Notes: a model not told the origin generated them from the sequence alone. Positions 8,918 through 18,141 are shown, numbered from the stretch's first letter. The stretch: DNA of 64,000 nucleotides from an uncultured Tenacibaculum sp. (GCF_947499065.1 NZ_CANMMT010000004.1:186001-250000), one strand, 5' to 3'. A program made the numbers and translations.

Positions 8918-9919
8918 ATGAGTGTAGAGAATCCAACAATCGAATCAAATGAATTGTTTTCAAATAGAATAGATTTATCTAAATTAAAGGAAGCAGTAGT
9001 AAAAATAAAAGAAGAGCTAGCTAAAGTTATAGTTGGACAAGAAGATTTTATAGACTTATTATTAGTTTCATTGTTAGCAGATGGACATGTTTTAATAGAA
9101 GGTGTTCCAGGAGTAGCAAAAACAGTAACAGCTAAGTTGTTAGCAAAAACAATTGCTACAGATTTTAGTAGAATTCAATTTACACCAGATTTAATGCCTT
9201 CTGATGTATTAGGAACTTCTGTTTTGAATATGAAAACTTCTGATTTTGAATTTAAAAAAGGACCTATATTCTCTAACATTGTTCTAATTGATGAGATAAA
9301 TAGAGCACCAGCAAAAACGCAAGCTGCTTTATTTGAGGTAATGGAAGAGAAACAAATTACCATGGATGGAACTCGTTATGAAATGAAACCACCGTTTATG
9401 GTGTTAGCAACACAAAATCCTATAGAACAAGAAGGAACATATGCATTGCCAGAAGCTCAATTAGATCGTTTCTTGTTTAAGATAAATGTAGGTTATCCAA
9501 ATTTAGAAGAGGAGATTAAAATTTTAACAGCTCATAACGAACGTAAAGGAGCGTTGCCTCAAACAAAAGTAACAACTGTTTTAACGGAGACAGAGCTGTT
9601 AGAGTATAGAAGTAAAGTATTTGATGTTTTAGTAGAAGAAAAAATTATAAAATACATTGCTGAGTTAATTTCAAATACACGTAATAATTCGCATTTATAT
9701 TTAGGAGGTTCACCAAGAGCAAGTATTGCAGTATTAATGGCAGCAAAAGCGTTTGCAGCAATTAACGGACGTGATTTTGTAATTCCAGAAGATGTGAAGA
9801 AAAGTATTTATCCAGTACTTCGCCACAGAATAATGTTAACTCCAGAAAGAGAAATGGAAGGAATGACTGCAGATAAAGTCATAGAAATAATTGTACAATC
9901 AGTAGAAGTACCAAGATAG
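8918..9919 (+). CDS. MoxR family AAA+ ATPase
   Basis: The 333-residue protein is a full-length MoxR ATPase. Walker A GVPGVAKT lies at 62-69, Walker B LIDEINRAP is centred on Asp125-Glu126, sensor 1 is in LATQNPIEQEGTY (about 163-175), and LDRFLFK follows. The C-terminal lid carries GGSPRASIAVL. MoxR proteins act as cytoplasmic chaperone-like ATPases that mature or remodel partner complexes, usually together with DUF58 or von Willebrand A proteins. Here the DUF58 gene follows immediately with overlapping stop and start codons. The ATG is preceded by AGG four bases upstream, one of the few Shine-Dalgarno-like sites in the window. Confidence 0.95.
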   Translation: MSVENPTIESNELFSNRIDLSKLKEAVVKIKEELAKVIVGQEDFIDLLLVSLLADGHVLIEGVPGVAKTVTAKLLAKTIATDFSRIQFTPDLMPSDVLGTSVLNMKTSDFEFKKGPIFSNIVLIDEINRAPAKTQAALFEVMEEKQITMDGTRYEMKPPFMVLATQNPIEQEGTYALPEAQLDRFLFKINVGYPNLEEEIKILTAHNERKGALPQTKVTTVLTETELLEYRSKVFDVLVEEKIIKYIAELISNTRNNSHLYLGGSPRASIAVLMAAKAFAAINGRDFVIPEDVKKSIYPVLRHRIMLTPEREMEGMTADKVIEIIVQSVEVPR

Positions 9920-11253
9920 TGATTCAGTTTTTTAAATCTATATACATACATAATCGCTTTTTTATATACATAAGCATTATATCAGGATTATTTTTATTGT
10001 CGTTCTGGTTACCTGTATTATATTCACTTACGTGGATGTTTGTTTGGTTGTTTTTAATAACCATGTGTATTGATTTAATAGTTTTATATCGATTTAAAAA
10101 AGGTTTTTCAGCTCAACGTATAGTTTCTGATAAATTATCTAATTCAGATGAAAATGAAATAGCAATTACATTAGAAAATAGATATCCATTTCAGGTTTTT
10201 GTTTCAGTTATCGATGAATTGCCAGAACAATTTCAAAAAAGAGATTTTGATTATCTAACATCACTTCAAGTAGCCGATAAAAAATCGTTTACCTATAATG
10301 TTCGTCCAGTAGAAAGAGGAGAGTATAAGTTTGGAAATTTGCATGTATTTGTTTCAACATTATTACAGATCTTTTCAAGAAGATATGTTTTTTCAAATGA
10401 TAAAGCCGTAAAAGTATATCCCTCTTATGTTCAAATGAAGAAGTATGAATTCTTAGCAATGCATAATAATTTGACAGAGTTTGGAATGAAGAAAATTAGG
10501 CGTATTGGACATACCATGGAGTTTGAGCAAATAAAAAACTATATTCCTGGTGACGATGTCAGAACTGTAAATTGGAAGGCCACAGCAAAAAGGGGAGAGT
10601 TGATGGTGAATCAATACCAAGATGAAAAATCACAACCCATATATTCTATTATTGATGTAGGACGTGTTATGAAAATGCCTTTTGAAGGATTGAAGTTGTT
10701 AGATTATGCAATTAATTCAACATTGGCTTTTTCAAATATAGCATTGTTAAAGAATGATAAAGCAGGGATGCTTACGTTTTCTAAAAATGTAGAAAAAATA
10801 ATAGCAGCAAGTAATAAGAAAACGAATTTATCGGTAATAAATGAAGAATTATATAAAATCACAACCGATTTTTCAGATGCTAATTTTGCTTTATTATATG
10901 CTACTATAAAGCGAAAAATAAATCAACGAAGTTTATTGATTTTATATACAAACTTTGAGCATATTTCAGCTTTAAAAAGACAGTTGCCTTATTTGAAAAT
11001 GATTGCTAAAAAACATTTATTAGTTACAGTATTTTTTGAAAATACAGAATTAGATAAGTTAATCACAGAAAATACAGAAGATTTACAAAGCATATATCAC
11101 AAAACAATAGCCGAAAAATATGCCTATGAAAAAAGGTTGATAGTTAAAGAGCTAGAAAAAAATAGTGTGCATGCTATTTTAACAAAACCAGCACAATTAT
11201 CGGTAAATGTAATAAACAAATACTTAGAGTTTAAGGCAAAAGGTATGATTTAA
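9919..11253 (+). CDS. DUF58 domain membrane-anchored protein
   Basis: The 444-residue protein has two adjacent membrane helices at about 13-57, a beta-rich region, and the DUF58 core at about 200-260 with NYIPGDDVRTVNWKATAKRGEL. The following stretch occupies the place of a von Willebrand A metal site, but reads IIDVGRVMKMP rather than DxSxS (Asp246), so metal binding may be lost or altered. The start is GTG at 9919, whose first base is the last base of the MoxR stop codon. Such overlap fits the well-known MoxR-DUF58 partnership. It is the last gene of the operon; I see no clear terminator in the 44 bases before the convergent YggS gene. Confidence 0.92.
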   Translation: MIQFFKSIYIHNRFFIYISIISGLFLLSFWLPVLYSLTWMFVWLFLITMCIDLIVLYRFKKGFSAQRIVSDKLSNSDENEIAITLENRYPFQVFVSVIDELPEQFQKRDFDYLTSLQVADKKSFTYNVRPVERGEYKFGNLHVFVSTLLQIFSRRYVFSNDKAVKVYPSYVQMKKYEFLAMHNNLTEFGMKKIRRIGHTMEFEQIKNYIPGDDVRTVNWKATAKRGELMVNQYQDEKSQPIYSIIDVGRVMKMPFEGLKLLDYAINSTLAFSNIALLKNDKAGMLTFSKNVEKIIAASNKKTNLSVINEELYKITTDFSDANFALLYATIKRKINQRSLLILYTNFEHISALKRQLPYLKMIAKKHLLVTVFFENTELDKLITENTEDLQSIYHKTIAEKYAYEKRLIVKELEKNSVHAILTKPAQLSVNVINKYLEFKAKGMI

Positions 11254-11297
11254 ATTATGCTTTAAATAAGTTCTAACTATGTAAGGTTAAGTGTGTT

Positions 11298-12026
11298 TTA
11301 ATTTTGTTCGTTCCAATAAAAACTATCAGGGTAAATTCTTTCTCCAAATATGGCAGTTCCGACTCTAACAATAGTAGCACCTTCTTCAATAGCTATTTCT
11401 AAATCATTACTCATGCCCATTGATAATTCATCCATAGATACATTAGGAATATTTAATTGAATAACTTCTTCTTGAATAGCTTTTAATAGTTTAAAACACT
11501 TTCGTACTTCGTTTGACTCAGAACTTAATAAACCAATGGTCATTAAGCCTTTTATATGAATGTTTTTAAGTTTCGAAACTTGTTTAATCAATTCAATTGC
11601 ATTTTCAGGACTAATACCAAACTTACTTTCTTCATTAGATGTATTTACTTGAATGTACACATCTATTTCTTTATTTTCAAAAGAGAGTCTTTGCTGAAGT
11701 TTTTCGGCAAGAGAAAGCCTGTCTATGGACTGAATACAAGTACACCATTTTAATACTTCTTTTATTTTATTGGATTGTAAATGACCAATAAAATGAATTT
11801 CAGGATTCCATTCAGCAACAGCATTGCATTTATCTTTAAACTCTTGAGCTTTATTTTCACCCATTAAAGTAACACCTTCTTGCATAGCAATACTAATTTT
11901 TTCGGGACTAACAGTTTTAGTTGCTAATAAAAGCCGAACTTCTTTTGTAGATCTTCCTGAATTTTTACAAGCATTATTTATTCGGTTTTGTATGATGCGT
12001 AAATTATCTACGATAGTTGTACTCAT
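11298..12026 (-). CDS. YggS/PLPBP family pyridoxal-phosphate homeostasis protein
   Basis: The 242-residue protein matches the YggS family throughout: NLRIIQNRINNAC at the N-terminus, the PLP-binding Lys37 in RLLLATKTVSPEKI, GENKAQEFKDK, FIGHLQSNK, VNTSNEESKFGI, HIKGLMTIG, and the phosphate-binding SMGMSNDLEIAIEEGAT.VRVG.AIFGER. This cytoplasmic protein has no known enzymatic reaction; it carries PLP and balances vitamin B6 and amino-acid pools. It is slightly longer than E. coli YggS because of a short C-terminal tail. The gene is followed 44 bases later by the converging DUF58 gene, and its start is 45 bases from the AAA ATPase stop, so the two may be co-transcribed. Confidence 0.93.
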   Translation of the reverse strand: MSTTIVDNLRIIQNRINNACKNSGRSTKEVRLLLATKTVSPEKISIAMQEGVTLMGENKAQEFKDKCNAVAEWNPEIHFIGHLQSNKIKEVLKWCTCIQSIDRLSLAEKLQQRLSFENKEIDVYIQVNTSNEESKFGISPENAIELIKQVSKLKNIHIKGLMTIGLLSSESNEVRKCFKLLKAIQEEVIQLNIPNVSMDELSMGMSNDLEIAIEEGATIVRVGTAIFGERIYPDSFYWNEQN

Positions 12027-12070
12027 AAATCAATGTTTTTGAACTTTTTTTTTGTATCGTTCAGTAATTA

Positions 12071-12787
12071 TTAAATACTTAATTTTAGTTCTTCTTCTAA
12101 AATAATTTGTCGTTTTAACTCTTTAAAAACAGTGTTTTTTGCTTCTGCATAAGAAACATTATAGATTCTTTGAATATCTCTATATTTTTCAGGATACTGA
12201 GATAGTAAGCTTGTATAATATACATCCAATAAACTGTTTGTAGGAAGCTTAAACTCTAGTTGTATTTGAAACCTCCTTAGTATTGCAGTATCTATTATTT
12301 CTTTATAATTGGTAGCAGTAATTAAAATAACGTTATCAGGTAAATAATCTATAAGTTGAATAATAGTATTCACTAATCTTTTCATTTCTCCAGAGTCTTT
12401 TTGATCATAGTCGCGCATTTTTGCGATTGCATCAAACTCATCAATAAACAGTACTGCGTTTTGTCTAATAGCCTTGTCAAATAAACTTTGAATATTTTTA
12501 GCAGTTTCCCCTAGTTTAGAAGAAACAATGCCACCTAAATTTAGAATAACCATTGGCTTTTTAAGAACACCAGCTATAGCCTTTGCCGTCATTGTTTTAC
12601 CACAACCAGTATGACCATAAAGGAGAATTTTATTATCTATTGGCAAATTAAATTCTTGTAGCGCTTTTCTATGTTTGAATTCTTTTAAGAACTGCTCAAT
12701 AATTGTTTTGTTAGATTGACTAAAATGAATTTCATCTAAGTTATCAATAACTATGTTATTTGACTTTATATATAAATTGCTTTGCAT
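12071..12787 (-). CDS. Small classical AAA ATPase
   Basis: The 238-residue protein consists essentially of one AAA module: Walker A GHTGCGKT at 58-65, Walker B LFIDEFDAI with Asp116-Glu117, sensor 1 Asn160 in LITATN, and the arginine-finger pair RR at 171-172. It lacks the N-terminal substrate domain and the protease domain found in FtsH or proteasomal ATPases, so it is a stand-alone remodelling ATPase. Substrate and partner are not recognisable. A TATATTTG promoter element lies about 65 bases upstream (12852-12859). It may be co-transcribed with YggS. Confidence 0.85.
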   Translation of the reverse strand: MQSNLYIKSNNIVIDNLDEIHFSQSNKTIIEQFLKEFKHRKALQEFNLPIDNKILLYGHTGCGKTMTAKAIAGVLKKPMVILNLGGIVSSKLGETAKNIQSLFDKAIRQNAVLFIDEFDAIAKMRDYDQKDSGEMKRLVNTIIQLIDYLPDNVILITATNYKEIIDTAILRRFQIQLEFKLPTNSLLDVYYTSLLSQYPEKYRDIQRIYNVSYAEAKNTVFKELKRQIILEEELKLSI

Positions 12788-12851
12788 TATACTTATTATT
12801 AAAAATCAATTGATTTCTACTTTCTTAAAACATGAAGAAATCTAGAGGTTG

Positions 12852-12859
12852 CAAATATA
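12852..12859 (-). promoter_or_regulatory. Candidate -7 promoter element for the AAA ATPase gene
   Basis: Read on the minus strand this is TATATTTG, an exact match to the Bacteroidetes -7 consensus TAnnTTTG, 65 bases before the ATG. No good TTTG was found at the -33 position, so support rests on the -7 element and its location. Confidence 0.4.
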
Positions 12860-12905
12860 ATTAGGAATCCTTACTTTATGAAGGTTTTTGTTGAAATAGT
12901 TGTAT

Positions 12906-12935
12906 AAAAAAAGCGACCCAATTGGATCGCTTTTT
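12906..12935 (-). terminator. Intrinsic terminator after the CCC-motif gene
   Basis: The arms GCGA-CCAA and TTGG-TCGC pair with one C/A mismatch, and A and T runs flank them. On the minus strand it lies 17 bases after the stop of the 12952-13266 gene. The symmetrical runs would also let it work in the other direction. Confidence 0.8.
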
Positions 12936-12951
12936 ATTTAAACAGAAGTTT

Positions 12952-13266
12952 TTATCTACTTTGTTCTATTATCTCATTTATTTGTTCCATCATTTCATCC
13001 CAACCAGTAGCCAATCTGTAACCAGTAAGAGCTAAATAAACAACGTTAATAATTAATGCAATCATAGCAACTGTTTTAGCAGTTTTTATTGCTTTTAAAG
13101 ATGCAGCATCATATTGTTCTGGGTTTGCTTCAGCATCTTTCATTTTGTTGTTTGCAATAATAAAGGCAGGTGCAGCTAAAACAACACCTAAACCACCAAA
13201 ACAACAACATAAAAAACTTATAATTGATAATACATAAATAACAGTTGGGTTAAATTGTTTTTCCAT
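12952..13266 (-). CDS. CCC-motif small membrane protein
   Basis: The 104-residue protein has two hydrophobic helices (about 9-38 and 66-86) with the diagnostic FLCCCFGGLG at about 19-28 and the middle segment NNKMKDAEANPEQYDAASL. This matches the CCC-motif membrane protein family of Bacteroidetes, which resembles DUF4190/dispanin-like two-helix proteins. No function is established. The gene follows a DUF2752 gene after 15 bases, a common pairing, and is ended by the terminator at 12906-12935. The three adjacent cysteines at the start of the membrane segment could be lipidated or metal-binding, but that is speculation. Confidence 0.85.
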   Translation of the reverse strand: MEKQFNPTVIYVLSIISFLCCCFGGLGVVLAAPAFIIANNKMKDAEANPEQYDAASLKAIKTAKTVAMIALIINVVYLALTGYRLATGWDEMMEQINEIIEQSR

Positions 13267-13281
13267 AGTAGATTTATAAAA

Positions 13282-13575
13282 TTAAGTTAATTGATTCATT
13301 TTTATAATATAGCTTATCACGATAATAAGTACATTAATTACAGCTAAAATACTGATTATTTTTTGAGCATGTTTAACTTTATAAAAGAAGTTAAGAATAA
13401 TAACAAAAGCTAAAAGAAGAAGCGTGTAAATAGCAGGGTACATTTTAAAAGCTTCTATAAATTCACCTTTTAAAATTAGAGCTAAAGCACGTTGAATACC
13501 ACATCCTAAACAATCAACTCCAAAGAGTTTTTTGTTTAAGCAAGGCAACATATAATCTTCAAACTGTACAAACAT
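13282..13575 (-). CDS. DUF2752 family membrane protein
   Basis: The 97-residue protein shows the DUF2752 hallmark: MLPCLNKKLFGVDCLGCGIQRAL, followed by LKGEFIEAFKMYPAIYTL and a C-terminal membrane helix. The conserved Cys pair in CLGCG and the following Arg define the family; its function is unknown. The start at 13575 keeps the short VQFEDY segment present in relatives. It lies 8 bases after the YbaB gene and 15 before the CCC-motif gene, forming a likely three-gene operon. Confidence 0.88.
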   Translation of the reverse strand: MFVQFEDYMLPCLNKKLFGVDCLGCGIQRALALILKGEFIEAFKMYPAIYTLLLLAFVIILNFFYKVKHAQKIISILAVINVLIIVISYIIKMNQLT

Positions 13576-13583
13576 CTTAGTTG

Positions 13584-13907
13584 TTATTTAAACATATCCA
13601 TTCCAGGAATATTAGGCATACCAGCTTTGGCAGCAATAGCTAATTCCTGTTCATTAATATCACCAGCTCTTTTTAAAGCTTTATTTAAAGCCAAAATTAA
13701 ATAGTCTTCTAATTCTTCTTTGTCTTCTAACAAAGATTCGTCTATTGTGATTGCTTTTACTTCTCTATTGGCAGTAACCGTAACTTTTATAGCACCACTG
13801 GCAGCAGATTCGTCAATTAAAACTGTATTTAAACGTTTTTTAGTTTCTTCAACTTTTTGCTGGGCTTCTTTTATTTTGCCCATCATACCAGAAATATCTC
13901 CAAACAT
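13584..13907 (-). CDS. YbaB/EbfC family nucleoid-associated protein
   Basis: The 107-residue protein is a typical YbaB: an N-terminal amphipathic helix ([20 protein letters not shown]), the short beta hairpin [19 protein letters not shown], then a helix with [21 protein letters not shown] residues and the C-terminal [11 protein letters not shown] tail. The family forms small DNA-binding dimers in the nucleoid. In many bacteria ybaB follows dnaX and precedes recR; here it begins a run with DUF2752 and CCC-motif genes instead. The upstream region contains TATTTTTG on the minus strand, a possible -7 element. Confidence 0.9.
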   Translation of the reverse strand: MFGDISGMMGKIKEAQQKVEETKKRLNTVLIDESAASGAIKVTVTANREVKAITIDESLLEDKEELEDYLILALNKALKRAGDINEQELAIAAKAGMPNIPGMDMFK

Positions 13908-13981
13908 TAATCGTCTTTTTTATTATTTATATACAAGCAAAAATAGTATTTTCACAAGTAAAATGTTTAATTTAAATAAAA

Positions 13982-16144
13982 ATGAAAAAAATTATGTTCC
14001 CCGCTATCGCATTTAGCCTTATTTTTGCGTCCTGCAAAAAACAAGAAATGAAGAAAGACATAAAAGCTCCAGTTGCTGATAAGCAGCCAACTACCTTAGA
14101 GAAACACGGAGATGTGCGTATAGATAATTACTTTTGGATGCGTTTAACTGATGAGCAAAAAAATGCCGAAGTTAAAGACAATCAAACCCAAAAAGTATAC
14201 GATTATTTAAATGCAGAGAATGCATATTACGATGAAGTAACAAAAGATACGAAAGAGTTTCAAGAGAAGTTATTTGAGGAAATGAAAGGTCGTATTAAGG
14301 AAGATGATGAATCAGTACCTTATAAGAAAAGCGGATATTTCTATATAACTCGTTATGAAAAGGGACAACAATACCCAATTTATAGTCGTAAGAAAAGTAG
14401 TTTAGAGGCAGAAGAGGAAATAATGTTTAATGTTAATGATGAAGCAGAAGGACATGATTACTTCCAATTAGGAGGTTTAAGTGTATCACCTGATAATAAA
14501 TTAACAACTTTTGCAACAGATACAGTAAGCCGTCGTCAGTATTTTATAAAAGTTAAAAACTTAGAGACTGGTGAAGTTTATCCAGATAAGATTGAAAATA
14601 CGACAGGAGGATCAGTTTGGGCAAATGATAATAAAACAATTTTCTACACAAAGAAAGATCCAAAAACATTACGAAGTTCACAAATATATAAGCACGTTTT
14701 AGGAACAGATTCATCTGAAGATGTATTGGTTTTTGAAGAAAAAGACGAAACATTTGGAACTTTTGTAACGAAAACAAAATCGAAAAAATACTTAGTAATT
14801 GGTTCGTATAATACGGTTTCTACAGAGTATCAAGTACTAGAAGCTGATAATCCTGATGGAGATTTTAGAGTTGTTCAACCACGTGAGCGTGATTTAGAAT
14901 ATGATATTGCGCATTATGGTGATCATTTCTATATCAAAACAAATAAAGATGGAGCAACTAACTTTAAGTTAATGAAAACTCCAGAAGATAAAACTACTAA
15001 AGAGAATTGGGTAGATGTTATTCCTCATAGAGAAGATACATTATTCGAAGATTTTTCAATTTTTAAAGACTATTTAGTTTTAGAAGAAAGAAACAACGGA
15101 TTAAACAAGATTAGAATTAAGCGTTGGGATGGTTCGGAAGATTATTACTTACCTTTTGATGAAGAAACTTATTCAGCAGGAGTGTATTCAAATCCAGAAT
15201 TTGATACAGATATCATCCGTTACTCATATAATTCTATGACAACTCCAAGTTCGGTAATTGATTTCAACATGAAAGATAAATCAAAAGAAATCAAAAAAGA
15301 ACAGGAAGTATTAGGTGGAAAGTTTGATAAAACAAATTATGTAAGTAAGCGTATTTGGGTGCCAGCTAGAGATGGTAAAAAAGTAGCTTTATCAATTGTA
15401 CATCATAAAGACACTAAGATTGATAAAAATACACCAGTATTACAATATGCATATGGTTCGTATGGATATACTATTTCTGATGGATTCTCAACAACACGTT
15501 TAAGTTTATTAGACAGAGGTTTTGTGTATGCATTAGCACATATTAGAGGAAGTCAGTATTTAGGAAGAGAGTGGTATGAAGATGGTAAAATGTTGAATAA
15601 GAAAAATACATTTACCGATTTTATTGATTGTTCTAAATATTTAATTGATAACGGATATACATCGCCAGAGCATTTATATGCAATGGGAGGATCAGCAGGA
15701 GGATTGCTAATGGGAGCAGTTATCAATATGAATCCGGAACTGTATAATGGAATTATATCAGCAGTACCATTTGTAGATGTAATTTCAACTATGTTGGATG
15801 ATAGTATTCCATTAACTACTGGTGAGTATGACGAATGGGGGAATCCTAACGATAAAGAATATTACGACTACATTAAATCGTATTCTCCATATGATCAGGT
15901 AGAAGCAAAATCATATCCAAATATGTTAATTACTACAGGTTTACACGATAGTCAAGTACAATATTGGGAGCCTGCAAAATGGATAGCAAAGCTTAGAGAT
16001 TTAAAAACTGATGATAACATGTTGTTCTTACATACAAACATGGATGCAGGACATGGAGGTGCTTCAGGTAGGTTTGATGCATTAAAAGAAACAGCTGAAG
16101 AATATGCATTCTTTTTAATGTTAGAAGATAAGTTAGAAAAATAG
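13982..16144 (+). CDS. S9 family oligopeptidase (oligopeptidase B-like lipoprotein)
   Basis: The 720-residue protein has a lipoprotein signal peptide (lipobox FASC, Cys18), an N-terminal beta-propeller with the ..DNYFWMRLTD.. motif typical of oligopeptidase B, and a C-terminal alpha/beta-hydrolase domain. The catalytic triad is visible: Ser571 in MGGSAGG, Asp656 in TGLHDSQV and His691 in DAGHGGASGRFD. It should cleave short peptides after basic residues or proline, and the lipid anchor places it in the envelope rather than the cytoplasm. Both the propeller and hydrolase are complete. Transcription probably ends in the palindromic repeat at 16174-16255. Confidence 0.93.
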   Translation: MKKIMFPAIAFSLIFASCKKQEMKKDIKAPVADKQPTTLEKHGDVRIDNYFWMRLTDEQKNAEVKDNQTQKVYDYLNAENAYYDEVTKDTKEFQEKLFEEMKGRIKEDDESVPYKKSGYFYITRYEKGQQYPIYSRKKSSLEAEEEIMFNVNDEAEGHDYFQLGGLSVSPDNKLTTFATDTVSRRQYFIKVKNLETGEVYPDKIENTTGGSVWANDNKTIFYTKKDPKTLRSSQIYKHVLGTDSSEDVLVFEEKDETFGTFVTKTKSKKYLVIGSYNTVSTEYQVLEADNPDGDFRVVQPRERDLEYDIAHYGDHFYIKTNKDGATNFKLMKTPEDKTTKENWVDVIPHREDTLFEDFSIFKDYLVLEERNNGLNKIRIKRWDGSEDYYLPFDEETYSAGVYSNPEFDTDIIRYSYNSMTTPSSVIDFNMKDKSKEIKKEQEVLGGKFDKTNYVSKRIWVPARDGKKVALSIVHHKDTKIDKNTPVLQYAYGSYGYTISDGFSTTRLSLLDRGFVYALAHIRGSQYLGREWYEDGKMLNKKNTFTDFIDCSKYLIDNGYTSPEHLYAMGGSAGGLLMGAVINMNPELYNGIISAVPFVDVISTMLDDSIPLTTGEYDEWGNPNDKEYYDYIKSYSPYDQVEAKSYPNMLITTGLHDSQVQYWEPAKWIAKLRDLKTDDNMLFLHTNMDAGHGGASGRFDALKETAEEYAFFLMLEDKLEK

Positions 16145-16173
16145 TTATATTTTTGCGCTCGATTGAGTGTAAG

Positions 16174-16255
16174 CGTCATTGCGAGAGCAACGAAGATTAG
16201 CAATCTCAATAAAAAAAGATTACTTCGTTATTCACCCTCGTAATGACGTTTTTTT
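16174..16255. repeat. Long imperfect palindromic repeat, probably also a terminator
   Basis: The outer arms 16174-16185 (CGTCATTGCGAG) and 16237-16248 (CTCGTAATGACG) pair over 12 positions with one G-T wobble. The inner arms AACGAAG (16189-16195) and CTTCGTT (16223-16229) continue the stem, with a further AATCT/AGATT pair inside. Seven T follow at 16249-16255. The core resembles the CGTCATTGCGAG-type dispersed palindrome known from several bacterial phyla. Its GC content is clearly higher than the surroundings. It separates the oligopeptidase from the next gene. Confidence 0.7.
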
Positions 16256-16265
16256 ATTAAATATA

Positions 16266-17264
16266 ATGGATAGAAATCAACAAATAGCCGATAATATACT
16301 AGCACTAGTAGGACAAACCCCTTTAATTAAACTACATAGAATTACAAAAGGCTTGCCGGGTAAATTTTACGCGAAAGTTGAGGCATTCAATCCAGGGCAA
16401 TCAGCAAAAGATAGAATAGCTTTACATATTGTTGAAAATGCAGAGAAAAAAGGAATTCTGAAACCAGGAGATACTATTGTAGAAACTACCTCAGGAAATA
16501 CAGGTTTTAGCTTAGCAATGATAGCTATGGTAAAAGGTTATAAGTGTATTTTGGCAGTAAGCGATAAGTCATCTCAAAACAAAATTGATGTTTTAAAAAC
16601 AATGGGAGCTGAGGTTCATGTGTGTCCTGCAAATGTAGCTGCAGACGATCCTCGTTCGTATTATGAAACAGCAAAAAGAATTCATAAAGAAACTCCAAAT
16701 TCAATTTACATCAATCAATATTTCAATGAACTAAATATTGAAGCGCATTACCATACTACAGGTCCTGAGATTTGGGAACAAACCGAAGGTAAAGTAACAC
16801 ATGTTGTTGTAGCAAGTGGAACGGGAGGGACCATTTCTGGAACAGGGCGTTACTTAAAAGAACAAAATTCTAATGTTCAAATTTTAGGAGTAGATGCAAT
16901 TGGATCTGTGATTAAAAAATATCATGAGACTCGCGAGTTTGATTCAAACGAAATCTCTCCTTATAAAATAGAAGGTTTAGGGAAAAACTTAATTCCTTCA
17001 TCAACAGATTTCGACGTTGTAGATATCTATGAAAAAGTAGCTGATAAAGAAGCTGCTTTGAAATCGAGAGAGTTGGTAAAAACTGAAGGATTATTTTGTG
17101 GATATACTTCTGGAGCAGTAATGCAAGCAGTACAACAGTATGCCGATAAAGATATGTTCGATGAACATAGTGTAGTGGTGGTAATCTTACCAGACCACGG
17201 AATAAGATACATGGACAAAATTTATTCTGACTCTTGGATGCAAGAGCAAGGTTTCTTAAATTAA
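16266..17264 (+). CDS. PLP-dependent cysteine synthase / cystathionine beta-synthase family enzyme, no CBS domains
   Basis: The 332-residue protein is a fold-type II PLP enzyme. The PLP Lys48 lies in [11 protein letters not shown], the phosphate-binding TTSGNTG at 74-80, the glycine loop in [10 protein letters not shown], and the cofactor-contacting YTSGA in the C-terminal part. Sequence details ([23 protein letters not shown]) resemble cystathionine beta-synthase more than CysK. It performs beta-replacement on serine or O-acetylserine, making cysteine or cystathionine; which one cannot be told. The frame extends upstream to 16179, but that part is the palindromic repeat, so I take ATG 16266, where homology begins. 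A longer paralogue lies at 24981. Confidence 0.9.
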   Translation: MDRNQQIADNILALVGQTPLIKLHRITKGLPGKFYAKVEAFNPGQSAKDRIALHIVENAEKKGILKPGDTIVETTSGNTGFSLAMIAMVKGYKCILAVSDKSSQNKIDVLKTMGAEVHVCPANVAADDPRSYYETAKRIHKETPNSIYINQYFNELNIEAHYHTTGPEIWEQTEGKVTHVVVASGTGGTISGTGRYLKEQNSNVQILGVDAIGSVIKKYHETREFDSNEISPYKIEGLGKNLIPSSTDFDVVDIYEKVADKEAALKSRELVKTEGLFCGYTSGAVMQAVQQYADKDMFDEHSVVVVILPDHGIRYMDKIYSDSWMQEQGFLN

Positions 17265-17284
17265 CAGTTTAAGAAAATAGCTTA

Positions 17285-18124
17285 GTGAGTAAAATACCTA
17301 TAGATAACATACCTGAATCTTATATAGAAAGTACAAAACTTCCTGAGCTTTTTGTGTATGACCTCAAGATGAATGAGGATGCTATTAAAACCAAAGTAAA
17401 TCTGAACATGCATATGTTTAGTTTTTTACAGACTGGGAAAAAGCAGGTTCATTTTGCAGAAGGCGCTTTTTTAGTAGATAATTCACAATCAATTTTAATT
17501 AAAAAAGGGAATTGCCTTTGGAGTGAGTTATTAGATGCTGAAGAAACTTATTATTGTAAATTGCTATTCTTTTCGGAAGAAAAACTAAAAGAGTTTTTTC
17601 AAAAACATGGTCGTAGTACAGAAAAAGAGATGCAAGCTAATTCATGCTATGTAATAGAAAATGACGATTATATAGAATCTTATTTAAACTCATTGAATAC
17701 CATTAAGAACACAAAGTCAGAGTTAGTAGAAAGTTTATTAGCTATTAAGTTTGATGAGTTATTGGTGTACTTAATTACCAAGTATGGCGAATCGTTTGAA
17801 GACTATTTATTCTCATTAATATCAAAAGAAGCTTCTCCTTTAAAAAAGACTATTGAGAAAAACCTTTATACATCACTTACCTTAGACGAAATAGCTTTTT
17901 TATGTAATATGAGTCTTTCAACGTTTAAAAGACACTTTATAAAAGAGTACAAGGAATCTCCAGGAAAATGGTTTAGAAATAAACGATTGAATAAAGCTAA
18001 AGAGCTTTTGGAAAAAGGAAACAAGAGTCCTTCGGATGTATACTTAGATTTAGGATATAATAACCTGTCAAACTTTAGTGCTGCTTTTAAAAATCAGTTT
18101 GGAATCAATCCATCAGAAATTTAA
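17285..18124 (+). CDS. AraC family transcriptional regulator
   Basis: The 279-residue protein has an N-terminal sensor region (KIPIDNIPESYIESTKLPELFVYDLKM type, about 1-160) like that of the ExsA-like group in Bacteroidetes. A C-terminal AraC double helix-turn-helix follows from about 180: LTLDEIAFLCNMSLSTFKRHFIKEY, then RNKRLNKAKELL, and DVYLDLGYNNLSNFSAAFKNQFG. The start is GTG at 17285; the next in-frame ATG would remove 27 sensor residues. The gene follows the PLP enzyme by 20 bases. An inverted repeat (18142-18161) separates it from the GlcG/HbpS gene, which it may control, although this target is inferred from position only. Confidence 0.9.
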   Translation: MSKIPIDNIPESYIESTKLPELFVYDLKMNEDAIKTKVNLNMHMFSFLQTGKKQVHFAEGAFLVDNSQSILIKKGNCLWSELLDAEETYYCKLLFFSEEKLKEFFQKHGRSTEKEMQANSCYVIENDDYIESYLNSLNTIKNTKSELVESLLAIKFDELLVYLITKYGESFEDYLFSLISKEASPLKKTIEKNLYTSLTLDEIAFLCNMSLSTFKRHFIKEYKESPGKWFRNKRLNKAKELLEKGNKSPSDVYLDLGYNNLSNFSAAFKNQFGINPSEI

Positions 18125-18141
18125 TTTGACCTTTTTTCATA

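Noticed and set aside
16179..16265. N-terminal extension of the PLP enzyme by 29 codons
   Set aside because: This part is the palindromic repeat read in frame; family homology begins at the ATG at 16266.
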